From NCBI GenBank assembly GCA_947627715.1, contig CANQXK010000001.1, forward strand, positions 62,001 to 126,000: a stretch of 64,000 nt of DNA. The letters are read 5' to 3'. Made by a program: the position numbers and the translations under genes. The first letter of the stretch is position 1. Each line of letters starts with the position of its first letter. Below the pieces are notes generated by a model. That model worked only from the letters and a program-made list of their open reading frames with translations, was not told where the DNA came from and made no database searches. This DNA comes from an uncultured Oscillospiraceae bacterium. GTDB taxonomy: Bacteria; Bacillota; Clostridia; Oscillospirales; Oscillospiraceae. This document shows, in pieces, positions 33,831 to 42,463 of the stretch.

Positions 33831-33893
33831 ATCCAGACGACGGGGAGCGAACCGCATCTCTCCATGCGCTTTCGCCTCCTGCCGCCCCTTAAC

Positions 33894-33920
33894 AAGAGCT
33901 GCACCTTCTGTGCGGCTCTT
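33894..33920. other. Hairpin between clpX and lon
   Basis: AAGAGC-T-GCAC and GTGC-G-GCTCTT pair around CTTCT, but no U-run follows, so it is an incomplete terminator. It may attenuate or protect the 3' end of the clpX message. Confidence 0.4.
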
Positions 33921-33970
33921 GCGTGTCATTCACCACCGATTGATTATGTATACCCCCAGTGAGGTTTCTT

Positions 33971-36505
33971 ATGATTGATTTAATTGACGATCTTCCCATC
34001 GAGGAGCTGCCCGTTGTCTACGCCCGGACCGTGAGCGTCTTTCCCGGTATGTCCTTCAAGCTTGTGGAGGATGACCCCCGGAACATCGCCTCTCTTCTGC
34101 GGTGCTTTCGCGGAGAGAGCCGCGCCTTCGTCCTGACCCAGGGGGAGCCTTCCGGCGGCACGGACGAGGAGTCCCTGCCGGACGATGCCCCGGAGGGGAA
34201 GAAGGGGGACGGCTTCGTCCCCGATGAGCAGTTGGAGAAGCTCTTTTCCGATATTGAAAAGCTCTCCGCCGGGGAGGACAGGGACGGCGCGCCCGACCGG
34301 GTCACCCTGGGCACGGTGTGTACCGCCGACCACTACTTCCAGCTTCCGGGCGGCGGCGTTGTCGCCATGGTCACCTGCGTGGGGCGCGTCACCGTTTTAG
34401 ACGTCACTGACGCGGGGGACCACACCGACGCCTCCGTTATGATGCTGAACGACGAGACCGTCCGGGTGACTCCCAAGGTCCGCGCTCTTCTCAGCGCCGC
34501 GGTGGAGCTGTACCGCCAGCACTGCGAGCTTCTGGGGAACCCGGCCGCCGGCACCGAGAGGCTTGAGCAGTCGGGCCTCTCCGGCGACATCGGCGGCGTG
34601 GCGGACGCCATCGCCCAGTCCATCGCCCTCAGAGCTGACCAAAAGCAGCTCATCTTAGAGCTTTTGGACCCGGTGAAGCGGCTGAGGACCGTGACGGATA
34701 TTCTCCGCCAGTCCGTGGAGATCCTTGAGGTGGAGCACGATATTGGCCGGAAGGTCGATGAGCAGATGGCCCGCGGCCACCGGGAGCAGATCATGCGGGA
34801 GCATATCCGCGTGCTCCAGGCGGAGCTGGGGGAGGACGACTACTCGGAGATCGAGGAGTACCGGCAGAGGATCCTGTCGCTGCGCCTCTCCGAGGAGATC
34901 ACCGAAAAGCTCCTCAAGGAGAACGACCGCCTCTCCAAGCAGCCCATGATCTCCGCCGAGGCCTCCGTGATCCGCTCGTACCTGGACGCGGTGCTGGAGC
35001 TGCCGTGGCATTTCTCTACAAAGGACCGCTTGAACATCGCGGAGGCGCGAAAGATCCTTGACCGGGACCATTTCGGCCTGGAGAAGGTCAAGGAGAGGAT
35101 CCTGGAGACCCTCGCCGTGCGGTATGTCTCCCCGGAGGTAAAGGGGGGCATCCTGTGCCTGGTGGGGCCTCCCGGCGTGGGGAAGACCTCCGTTGCCCTG
35201 TCCATCGCCGGGGCCATGAACCGCAAGTGCGTGCGCATGAGCCTGGGCGGCGTACATGACGAGGCCGACATTCGCGGCCACAGAAAGACCTACATCGGCT
35301 CCATGCCGGGCCGGATCATGACGGCGATGACCCAGGCCGGGACCAACAACCCGGTCATGATCCTTGATGAAATAGACAAGCTTGGCAGCGACTATAAAGG
35401 AGACCCCGCCAACGCCCTCTTGGAGGCGCTGGACCCGGAGCAGAACGTCTCCTTCCGAGACCATTTCCTGGAGGTCCCCTTTGACCTCTCCAGCGTCCTC
35501 TTCATCGCCACGGCCAACACCGTGGACACAATCCCCAGGCCCCTCCTTGACCGCATGGAGGTCATCGAGATCACAAGCTACACCGATGAGGAGAAGCTTC
35601 AGATCGCCAAGAAGCACCTCATCCCCAAGCAGAGGAAAAAGCACGGCCTCAACGCCAGGACCTTGAGGATCGCCGACAACGCCGTCCGGGAGCTGATCTC
35701 CGGCTACACCCGCGAGTCCGGCGTCCGGCAGCTTGAGCGGGAGATCGCGCACCTGTGCCGCAAGGCGGATATGCTCATCGCCGAGGGCAGGGGGGACGCC
35801 CTGTCGGTCTCCGCCGCCAATCTGGAAAAGCTCCTGGGACCGAGAAAGTATAAGCCAGAACGCCTGGCCCTGCGCGAGCGCGTCGGCGTGGTCAACGGCC
35901 TTGCCTGGACCCAGGTGGGGGGCGAGATCCTGGAGGTGGAGTGCGCCTGCCTTGAAGGGACGGGCAAGCTTGAGCTCACCGGGAACCTGGGCGACGTGAT
36001 GCGCGAGTCCGCCCGCGCCGCCGTCAGCTGTATTCGCGCGCGGTGCGATAAGCTGGGGATCGACAGGGAGTTCTACAAGAAATACGACATCCACCTCCAT
36101 TTCCCGGAGGGCGCGGTGCCCAAGGACGGCCCCAGCGCGGGCGTCACCATCGCCGTGGCCCTCATATCTGCCCTCACGGGCGCGCCGGTGAGGCGCGACG
36201 TGGCCATGACCGGGGAGATCACCATCACAGGTCGGGTCCTGCCCATCGGGGGGCTTCGGGAAAAGACCATGGCCGCGCTGCGGCGCGGGGTCAGGACCGT
36301 GATCATCCCGGAGGACAATCTGCCGGACCTGGAGGAGATCGACCAAACGGTGAGACGCTCGCTGAACTTCGTGGCGGCGGAGCGGATCGACGACGTGATA
36401 GACGCATCCCTCCTCCTGCCCGAACACAGTCCCGCGCCCGCGCAGACGGGCAAACGCGCCTCCCGGCGCGGCGGGAATTCCGCCGGAGCGGACCTGAGAC
36501 GGTAA
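33971..36505 (+). CDS. lon: ATP-dependent protease La (Lon)
   Basis: An 844-residue AAA+ serine protease. The N-terminal substrate domain is about 1-250 and contains an unusual acidic insert of about 45-50 residues (about 50-100, rich in Glu, Asp and Gly) between FVLTQ and LGTVCTADHY. The ATPase domain has GPPGVGKTS (about 398-406) and VMILDEIDKLG. The protease dyad is Ser722 (DGPSAG) and Lys765 (REKTMAAL). GTGAGGT directly before ATG 33971 fits a ribosome site, so the upstream GTG at 33959 is not the start. The C-terminus ends in a basic tail. Confidence 0.95.
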   Translation: MIDLIDDLPIEELPVVYARTVSVFPGMSFKLVEDDPRNIASLLRCFRGESRAFVLTQGEPSGGTDEESLPDDAPEGKKGDGFVPDEQLEKLFSDIEKLSAGEDRDGAPDRVTLGTVCTADHYFQLPGGGVVAMVTCVGRVTVLDVTDAGDHTDASVMMLNDETVRVTPKVRALLSAAVELYRQHCELLGNPAAGTERLEQSGLSGDIGGVADAIAQSIALRADQKQLILELLDPVKRLRTVTDILRQSVEILEVEHDIGRKVDEQMARGHREQIMREHIRVLQAELGEDDYSEIEEYRQRILSLRLSEEITEKLLKENDRLSKQPMISAEASVIRSYLDAVLELPWHFSTKDRLNIAEARKILDRDHFGLEKVKERILETLAVRYVSPEVKGGILCLVGPPGVGKTSVALSIAGAMNRKCVRMSLGGVHDEADIRGHRKTYIGSMPGRIMTAMTQAGTNNPVMILDEIDKLGSDYKGDPANALLEALDPEQNVSFRDHFLEVPFDLSSVLFIATANTVDTIPRPLLDRMEVIEITSYTDEEKLQIAKKHLIPKQRKKHGLNARTLRIADNAVRELISGYTRESGVRQLEREIAHLCRKADMLIAEGRGDALSVSAANLEKLLGPRKYKPERLALRERVGVVNGLAWTQVGGEILEVECACLEGTGKLELTGNLGDVMRESARAAVSCIRARCDKLGIDREFYKKYDIHLHFPEGAVPKDGPSAGVTIAVALISALTGAPVRRDVAMTGEITITGRVLPIGGLREKTMAALRRGVRTVIIPEDNLPDLEEIDQTVRRSLNFVAAERIDDVIDASLLLPEHSPAPAQTGKRASRRGGNSAGADLRR

Positions 36506-36516
36506 AGGAACTTCAC

Positions 36517-37104
36517 ATGGATTTCAGAAAAGCAGAATTTATCAAATCCGCCGCCGATCCCGGAGGCTTTATCCGGGACGGGCTGCCCCAGGCGGCCTTC
36601 GCGGGCAGGTCCAACGTGGGCAAGTCCTCGGTGATCAACTCCATCGTCGGGAGGAAGAATTTTGCCCGGGTGGGGTCATCTCCCGGAAAGACCGCCCAGA
36701 TCAACTATTTCCTGATCGACGGGAAATTCTACATCGTCGATCTCCCCGGCTACGGCTATGCCGCCGTATCCAAGGAGGAGCGCGACAGGTGGGGCCGGCT
36801 CATGGAGGCGTATTTTGCCTCCGGCCTCATCACCCTGGGGGTGCAGATCGTGGACGCCCGCCACAAGCCCACGGCGGACGATCTGACCATGATGAGGTGG
36901 TTCAGGCAGTCCGGGGTGGACGCCATCGTGGTGGCAAACAAGATGGATAAGTGCAAAAAGTCCGAGCTTCCGGCCAACGTGGCCCTGATCCGGGAGACGC
37001 TGGACCTCTCCCAGGACGACCCGCTTCTCTACTACTCCGCCCGCACCCACTCGGAGAGGGAGGCCCTGCTCATCGCCCTGGACGGGGCGCTCAATTTGGA
37101 ATAA
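36517..37104 (+). CDS. ysxC: Ribosome biogenesis GTP-binding protein YsxC/EngB
   Basis: A 195-residue TRAFAC GTPase needed for 50S assembly. G1 is AGRSNVGKSS (about 29-38), G2 SSPGKTAQINYF, G3 VDLPGYGYA and G4 NKMDK. It follows lon by 11 nt, as in Bacillus, and its size is typical. Confidence 0.95.
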   Translation: MDFRKAEFIKSAADPGGFIRDGLPQAAFAGRSNVGKSSVINSIVGRKNFARVGSSPGKTAQINYFLIDGKFYIVDLPGYGYAAVSKEERDRWGRLMEAYFASGLITLGVQIVDARHKPTADDLTMMRWFRQSGVDAIVVANKMDKCKKSELPANVALIRETLDLSQDDPLLYYSARTHSEREALLIALDGALNLE

Positions 37105-37109
37105 ACGGT

Positions 37110-37790
37110 ATGAGGAACATATGGAATCATCTGGACTGGTCGGTACTGACGGACGCGCTCCTGTCCGTCATCCCCGTGCTGATCTGCATCACGCTTCACG
37201 AGTGCGCCCACGGTTATACGGCGCTGAGGTTGGGGGACCCCACGGCGAAAAACGCGGGCAGGCTGTCGCTGAACCCCCTCAAGCACTTTGACATCATGGG
37301 CTTTGTGATGATGGCTTTCGTGGGCTTCGGCTGGGCAAAGCCCGTGCCCATCGACCCCAGATATTTTAAAGATCCCAAGCGCGGGATGGCCGTCACCGCA
37401 GCCGCGGGGCCTGTCTGCAACGTGCTGATAACACTTGTATTTCTTTTCCTGTTTGGCCTTATGACACCAGTGCTGTCGGGTAACGGAAAGGTACTGTTAT
37501 ACTTCTACCGAATGCTTTACAAGACTGCGTACCTGAGTCTTGCCTTTGCCATCTTCAACATTTTTCCCATACCGCCGTTGGATGGGTCGAAAGTCCTGTA
37601 TTCATTCATTCCAGAGCGGGCATACTGGAAGCTCATGCGCTATGAACGCTACGGCATGATACTGCTTGTTATCCTCGTGGTGACCGGCATCCTGTCCGGG
37701 CCGCTGAACAGTGCTGTTTACTTTGTCTTTGACAAGCTCTTTGTCGTTGCAAATTGGGGCTTCCGTCTGGCAAATTTAATTATAAGGTGA
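37110..37790 (+). CDS. Site-2 protease family protein (M50, YwhC-like)
   Basis: A 226-residue membrane metalloprotease. ITLHECAHGYTALRLGDPTA (about 30-49) contains HECAH (HExxH), and FNIFPIPPLDGSKVL (about 149-163) has the third ligand Asp. Six predicted membrane helices. The ATG is at 37110, just after the ysxC stop. From about 37420 to the end the codon use shifts to more AT-ending codons (CTT, GTA, ACA) than in its first half or in its neighbours, so this part may have a different origin. Substrate unknown. Confidence 0.88.
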   Translation: MRNIWNHLDWSVLTDALLSVIPVLICITLHECAHGYTALRLGDPTAKNAGRLSLNPLKHFDIMGFVMMAFVGFGWAKPVPIDPRYFKDPKRGMAVTAAAGPVCNVLITLVFLFLFGLMTPVLSGNGKVLLYFYRMLYKTAYLSLAFAIFNIFPIPPLDGSKVLYSFIPERAYWKLMRYERYGMILLVILVVTGILSGPLNSAVYFVFDKLFVVANWGFRLANLIIR

Positions 37791-37793
37791 CAT

Positions 37794-38549
37794 ATGGACA
37801 ATCCCACCTTCCGGCTGGAGGGCGTCGTCAGAACACGCGACGAGCTTGAGGACTTTGAAGGCCCCCTGGCGCTGATCCTCCAGCTTCTGCAAAAAAACAA
37901 AATAGAGATCCAGGACATTCGCATCGCCGACCTCCTTGACCAGTATCTGGCGTGGCTGGACGAGATGAAGGCCATGGACCTGGAGGTGGCCTCGGAGTTT
38001 GTTCAGATGGCCTCCTACCTTGTGTACATCAAGGCCAGGATGCTGATAAGCGCCGGGGAGGAGACGGACGAGCTTACGGAGCTTATCGAGTCTTTGGAGC
38101 GGCTGCGCAACAAGGACGCCTTTGAACGGCTCAGGCAGGTCTTGCCGGAGCTGGGCGGGATGTACTCCCGTGGGGCCGGCACCATGGTCAAGCCCCCGGA
38201 GTATCTCCCCCTGGACAGGGAGTATCGGTACTATCACGAGAAGGACGACCTTGCCGAGGCGATGGCGCGGGTGCTCTCCCGCGAGGACGCGGCCAGCGCC
38301 TTCAAAAATCCCACCGGCTTTCGTTTCCCGGAGCGCATCGTTTTTTCCGTGGCCGAGAAGTCAAAGCAGATCGTGGACCTGCTCACCGCCTACGGCCCCT
38401 CCACCCTCACGGACCTTTTCGGCAGGAGCGGGAGCCGCACGGAGCTTGTGGCCACATTCATCGCCGTCCTGGAGCTTTGCCACGACGGCAGCATTCTGCT
38501 TGACGGGGAGGGCGAGGAAACCACCGTCAGGCTGAGTAAAAGCGATTGA
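37794..38549 (+). CDS. scpA: Segregation and condensation protein A
   Basis: A 251-residue kleisin that binds Smc and ScpB and helps condense and separate chromosomes. The N-terminal FEGPLALILQLLQKNKIEIQDI segment (about 20-41), then ASEFVQMASYLVYIKARMLI (about 64-83), are typical. The C-terminal winged-helix ends in a small domain. It starts 4 nt after the previous stop and precedes scpB. Confidence 0.95.
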   Translation: MDNPTFRLEGVVRTRDELEDFEGPLALILQLLQKNKIEIQDIRIADLLDQYLAWLDEMKAMDLEVASEFVQMASYLVYIKARMLISAGEETDELTELIESLERLRNKDAFERLRQVLPELGGMYSRGAGTMVKPPEYLPLDREYRYYHEKDDLAEAMARVLSREDAASAFKNPTGFRFPERIVFSVAEKSKQIVDLLTAYGPSTLTDLFGRSGSRTELVATFIAVLELCHDGSILLDGEGEETTVRLSKSD

Positions 38550-38560
38550 AAGGGCATACT

Positions 38561-39169
38561 ATGGATACAAACGAGCTTGAATCCGCCATAGAGGGCATTC
38601 TTTTTGCAGCGGGGGAGGCCGTGGGCGTGAAGCGCATCGCCGCCGTCCTCGCGGTATCGGAGGGTGAGGTGGCCGAGGCCGCCAAAAAAATCGCGGACAG
38701 GTTGATTTTTGAGCGCCGGGGCATCCGCCTTGTGCGGCTTGAGGACCAGCTTCAGCTCTGTTCCGCGCCGGAGCTTTCCGACGTCATCCGTCAGGCGCTG
38801 GAGACGCGCAAGCCCCCGAAGCTCACTCAGACGGCGCTGGAGGTGCTGGCCATCACCGCCTATTTCCAGCCGGTCACCAGGGCGTACATCGACGATATGC
38901 GGGGGACGGACTCCAGCTACACCGTGGGCGTGCTTCAGGAGCGCGGCCTCATCGAGCCGTGCGGTACGCTGGACGCGCCCGGCCGCCCGACGCTCTTTCG
39001 CACCACCGGGACCTTCCTGCGCACCTTTGGCCTTTCGAGCCTGGACGAGCTCCCGGAGCTTCCGGGCAGCAAGAGCGAGGACGACCCGGAGCAGCTTCGC
39101 ATCGAGGACGCCATCGAGAGTCTTCAGGCCGCCGGGGGCGGGAGCGCGGAGAGCGGGGGAGAAGGTTGA
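38561..39169 (+). CDS. scpB: Segregation and condensation protein B
   Basis: A 202-residue protein with two winged-helix domains, partner of ScpA in the Smc complex. ESAIEGILFAAGEAVGVKRIA (about 6-26) and LTQTALEVLAITAYFQPVTRAYID (about 88-111) with GRPTLFRTTGTFLRTFGL (about 142-160) are diagnostic. The start at 38561 follows GAAAGGGC; the end has a Gly/Ser/Glu tail. scpA and scpB lie 11 nt apart. Confidence 0.95.
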   Translation: MDTNELESAIEGILFAAGEAVGVKRIAAVLAVSEGEVAEAAKKIADRLIFERRGIRLVRLEDQLQLCSAPELSDVIRQALETRKPPKLTQTALEVLAITAYFQPVTRAYIDDMRGTDSSYTVGVLQERGLIEPCGTLDAPGRPTLFRTTGTFLRTFGLSSLDELPELPGSKSEDDPEQLRIEDAIESLQAAGGGSAESGGEG

Positions 39170-39309
39170 CAGCCGTTTTTCCGTGTGGTACAATGTAAAA
39201 AGCGATATGATTGCTTTTCAGCCGCGTTCTCCGGCCTCCGGCATGGGGCGGGCAGCGGGGCTTTACGACGATTTTCACGGCGATGCTTGTTTCAGGGAGG
39301 TGATACCCC

Positions 39310-40017
39310 TTGCTGACGCTCCTATATTTTCTCGTCTTTGTCATTCTTCTGTGCGTCGGGAAATGCAAGGCCGCGCTCATCATTCTTGGGGTCACCCTTG
39401 CCCTGGACCTTCTGCTCCTCCTGCTGCGCGTGGGTGCGCGGGCGACCCTGGACAGCGGCGGCTTCTCCCTGCGGATCATCGCGGGTCCCCTGCGGCTGAA
39501 GATCCTCCCGCCGGGGGAGGAAAAGGCCAAAAAGCCCAAGAAATCCAAAAAGCCCAAGGCCGAAAAGACCGGGGAGGAGAAGCCGGAAGGGGAAAAGGAG
39601 AAGGCCAAGCCGAAAATCAAGGTCACCCTTGAGCTTGTCACCTCCGTCTTAAAGGCGGTGGGGGAGCTTCTGGGGAGGCTCAGGCGCAAGATCTCCATTG
39701 ATAAGCTGACCATCCACTACACCGCCGCCGGAGAGGACCCCGGCGCCGCGGCGATGAGCTTCGGGTACGCCAACGCCGGCATCTACGCGCTGATGCCGGT
39801 CATCGAGAACATCTTCAAGGTCAAGGAGCGCGACGTGGGCGCGGCGGTCACCTTCGATTCGGAGGAGAGCGAGCTTTTCATTGACGCGCAGCTCACACTG
39901 GCGATCTGGGAAATACTGTACATTGTTCTGGCCGTATGGCCGCCTGTCAAGGTGGTCGTGGGTCAAATCATGAAAAACGGAAAGGTGGATAAAAATGGAC
40001 AAGCATCCGATCAATGA
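39310..40017 (+). CDS. DUF2953 domain protein (YtfI-like)
   Basis: A 235-residue protein. One or two hydrophobic segments at about 2-40 anchor it, followed by a Lys/Glu/Pro-rich linker (about 68-100) and a soluble domain. The YTAAGEDPGAAAMSFGYANAGI region (about 139-160) matches DUF2953. It starts with TTG at 39310, with AGGGAGGTGAT placed correctly. It overlaps the GerW gene by 23 nt, as ytfI and ytfJ adjoin in Bacillus. A role in sporulation is likely, by association. Confidence 0.82.
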   Translation: MLTLLYFLVFVILLCVGKCKAALIILGVTLALDLLLLLLRVGARATLDSGGFSLRIIAGPLRLKILPPGEEKAKKPKKSKKPKAEKTGEEKPEGEKEKAKPKIKVTLELVTSVLKAVGELLGRLRRKISIDKLTIHYTAAGEDPGAAAMSFGYANAGIYALMPVIENIFKVKERDVGAAVTFDSEESELFIDAQLTLAIWEILYIVLAVWPPVKVVVGQIMKNGKVDKNGQASDQ

Positions 40018-40432
40018 CCTTATGGGGACCGTGATGGAGAAGCTCCGCGACATCGCCGACGTCAGCACCGTCATCGGGGAGAGCATCGTCACGCCGGACG
40101 GGATCACCATTATTCCCGTGTCCCGCGTCAGCATTGGCTTCGCCTCCGGCGGCTCGGACTTCACGGGCAAGCATCAAAAGGACGGACAGGCCAGTCCCTT
40201 CGGCGGCGGCAGCGGCGGAGGGGTGAAGGTCGATCCCATCGCGTTTGTGGTCATCAAGGCCGGCCAGGTGAGAGTGGTGACCATCGAGCCTCCCGCGTCT
40301 ACCACCATCGACCGCATCATCGACGGCGCGCCGGAGATCATCGACAAGATCTCCGCCATGATCGACAAGAAGAAGGCGGAGAAGGCCGAAAAGGAGGCCG
40401 CGGAGGCCGTCACGGAGGCCGCCGCCGAATAA
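39995..40432 (+). CDS. GerW/YtfJ family sporulation protein
   Basis: A 145-residue protein. MDKHPINDLMGTVMEKLRDI, then TVIGESIVTPDGITIIPVSRVSIGFASGGS (about 24-53), a Gly-rich GGGSGGG (about 69-75) and PIAFVVIKAGQVRVVTIE match GerW/YtfJ, a spore protein needed for normal germination in Bacillus. The C-terminal 25 residues are Lys/Glu/Ala-rich. Overlaps the DUF2953 gene. Confidence 0.92.
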   Translation: MDKHPINDLMGTVMEKLRDIADVSTVIGESIVTPDGITIIPVSRVSIGFASGGSDFTGKHQKDGQASPFGGGSGGGVKVDPIAFVVIKAGQVRVVTIEPPASTTIDRIIDGAPEIIDKISAMIDKKKAEKAEKEAAEAVTEAAAE

Positions 40433-40480
40433 CCGCCGCCCCATTGGGGCATAATGACACCCTGTAAAGGTGGTGTCGCT

Positions 40481-41599
40481 ATGCTCAAAAAAATCATATC
40501 GGCAACCGCCGCCATCGCGTGTTTGGCGGCGTTTACCGTTTTCGGAGCCGGCGCTGAGTCGCCGGTGGAGATCTCCGCCAGCTCCGCCATCCTGATGGAG
40601 GCCGCGACCGGGACGGTGCTGTACGAGAAGGACGCGGACGCCCGCCGTCTCATCGCCAGCACCACCAAGCTCATGACCGCGCTGGTGGCGTTGGAAAACG
40701 CCAATTTGGGGGAGGAGGTCACGGTCCCCGCCGTATGCGAGGGCGTGGAGGGTTCGTCCATGTATCTCCGGGCCGGGCAGAAGCTCACCATGCGAGAGCT
40801 TCTGTACGGGCTGATGCTGGAGTCCGGCAACGACGCCGCCGTGGCGGTGGCGTGCCACGTGGCCGGTTCCGTGGAGAGCTTTGCCGGGCTTATGAACGAG
40901 CGGGCGGCGTCTCTGGGACTTGAGAACACCCACTACGTGAACCCCCACGGCCTCAACGCCGACGGGCATTACTCCTCGGCCAGGGATCTGGCGCTTCTGA
41001 TGCGGGAATGTATGAACAACCCCCTGTTCGCCCAGATCGCCTCCACCAGGACCATCACCTTCGGCGGGCGCACCTTCACCAACCACAATAAGCTCATGTG
41101 GAGCTACGACGGGATGCTCAGCGGAAAGACCGGCTACACCAAAAAAGCCGGGCGAACGCTGGTCACCTGCGCGGAGCGTGACGGGATGCGGCTCATCTGC
41201 GTCACCCTCAACGACGGGCAGGACTGGGCCGACCACGAGGCCCTTCTGGATATGGGCTTTTCCCAGTGGGAGCTGCGCACCCCCGTAAAGGCGGGGGAGA
41301 CCCTGGGCGCGGTGCCGGTGGTCTCCGGCCTTTCCGGGTCCGCCAGGGTCTGCGCCGCCGGGAGCGTAACGCTGCTGGTGAAAAAGGGGCAGGAGCCTTA
41401 TGTCAGCGTGTCTCTCCCGGAGTTTGTCTACGCTGCCGTCTACAGGGGGGCGCAGGCGGGATCGGCGGAGGTTTACGTGGACGGGGAGCGCGCCGGGGCG
41501 GTGGAGCTTCTCTACGCCGAGAGCGTGGAGCGCGACAGCGCGCAGAGGCTGCGGCCCCTTGAGAGGCTGGGGGACAGGATCAAAGGAGCGATCAGCTGA
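40481..41599 (+). CDS. D-alanyl-D-alanine carboxypeptidase (DacF/PBP5-like)
   Basis: A 372-residue penicillin-binding protein of the S11 family with a signal peptide (MLKKIISATAAIACLAAFTV..., cleavage near residue 25). Active-site Ser and Lys are in STTKL (about 60), SGN is in LESGNDAA (about 110) and KTG in SGKTGYTKK (about 215). It trims the last D-Ala from peptidoglycan peptides. The start at 40481 follows AAAGGTGGTG. In Bacillus the sporulation-specific DacF is a relative, but the subtype is not certain. The stop overlaps rluB. Confidence 0.92.
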   Translation: MLKKIISATAAIACLAAFTVFGAGAESPVEISASSAILMEAATGTVLYEKDADARRLIASTTKLMTALVALENANLGEEVTVPAVCEGVEGSSMYLRAGQKLTMRELLYGLMLESGNDAAVAVACHVAGSVESFAGLMNERAASLGLENTHYVNPHGLNADGHYSSARDLALLMRECMNNPLFAQIASTRTITFGGRTFTNHNKLMWSYDGMLSGKTGYTKKAGRTLVTCAERDGMRLICVTLNDGQDWADHEALLDMGFSQWELRTPVKAGETLGAVPVVSGLSGSARVCAAGSVTLLVKKGQEPYVSVSLPEFVYAAVYRGAQAGSAEVYVDGERAGAVELLYAESVERDSAQRLRPLERLGDRIKGAIS

Positions 41600-42303
41600 T
41601 GGAGGAACGCCTTCAGAAAATACTGGCGGCCGGCGCGGGGATGTCCCGCCGGGCCGCCGAAAAACTCATAGAGAACGGGGAGGTCACCGTCAACGGGGCC
41701 GTCGCCCGCCTGGGGGACAGGGCGGACCCCGCTTTAGACCGCATCCTTCTTCGGGGAGCGCCCCTGTCGCGCCCGGAGGAAAAGGTTTACATAATGCTCA
41801 ATAAGCCCGTGGGGGTGGTGACCACCATGAGCGACGAGAAGGGCCGGCGGACCGTGGCGGAGCTGGTGGCGGACGTGCCTGCCAGGGTCTACCCGGTGGG
41901 GAGGCTGGATATAAACTCCGAGGGGCTTCTGCTCATGACAAACGACGGGGAGTTTGCAAACCGGGTGATGCACCCCTCCTTTGAAAAGGAAAAGACCTAC
42001 CGTGTGCTTGTGACCGGGGACGCGGAGCGGGGCGTGAAGCGCCTTTTGGAGCCGATGGAGCTGGACGGGGTCCCCCTGAGACGGCCCCGCGTGCGGGTTT
42101 GCGGGGCGGACGGGCCTGTGACCACCCTGGACATCACCATCCACGAGGGGCGCAACCGCCAGGTCCGCCGTATGTGCGACGCGGCCGGCCTCTCCGTCAA
42201 GCGCCTGACGCGCATCTCCATTGGGCCTGTGCGGCTGGGACGGCTTCAAAAGGGCGCGTGGAGACACTTGACGCCGGAGGAAATAGAGGCGTTGCGCGGC
42301 TGA
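41599..42303 (+). CDS. rluB: 23S rRNA pseudouridine synthase (RluB/RsuA family)
   Basis: A 234-residue pseudouridine synthase. An S4 RNA-binding domain (about 1-60: ERLQKILAAGAGMSRRAAEKLI) is followed by the catalytic domain with VYPVGRLDINSEGLLLMTNDG, where Asp in GRLD is the nucleophile. HEGRNRQVRRMCDAAG (about 186-201) completes the motif. It probably modifies 23S rRNA (RluB type); the closely related RsuA type cannot be excluded. It overlaps the carboxypeptidase gene (TGATG). Confidence 0.9.
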   Translation: MEERLQKILAAGAGMSRRAAEKLIENGEVTVNGAVARLGDRADPALDRILLRGAPLSRPEEKVYIMLNKPVGVVTTMSDEKGRRTVAELVADVPARVYPVGRLDINSEGLLLMTNDGEFANRVMHPSFEKEKTYRVLVTGDAERGVKRLLEPMELDGVPLRRPRVRVCGADGPVTTLDITIHEGRNRQVRRMCDAAGLSVKRLTRISIGPVRLGRLQKGAWRHLTPEEIEALRG

Positions 42304-42350
42304 AATTGCAAGTAAATGGCGCAAATATTTCATTTTCGGCATTTTTGCTC

Positions 42351-42379
42351 TTGCTTTTTTGCAGGAATGTCCATATAAT
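42351..42379 (+). promoter_or_regulatory. Promoter of the RpiR-family regulator
   Basis: TTGCTT (42351-42356), 17-bp spacer, TATAAT (42374-42379). The start codon is at 42464, leaving an 84-nt leader. Confidence 0.75.
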
Positions 42380-42463
42380 ATGCGTGACGGGTGCGCACGG
42401 CCTCTCGTCACGATCTTTTTTCAATGCGTAGATCATTCTGAGTAAGGAGAGAGGGTCATTGAA

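Noticed and set aside
30996-33929. Very long (977-codon) open frame on the - strand
   Set aside because: It lies antisense to tig, clpP and clpX, which have clear family motifs. High GC produces long antisense frames throughout the window.
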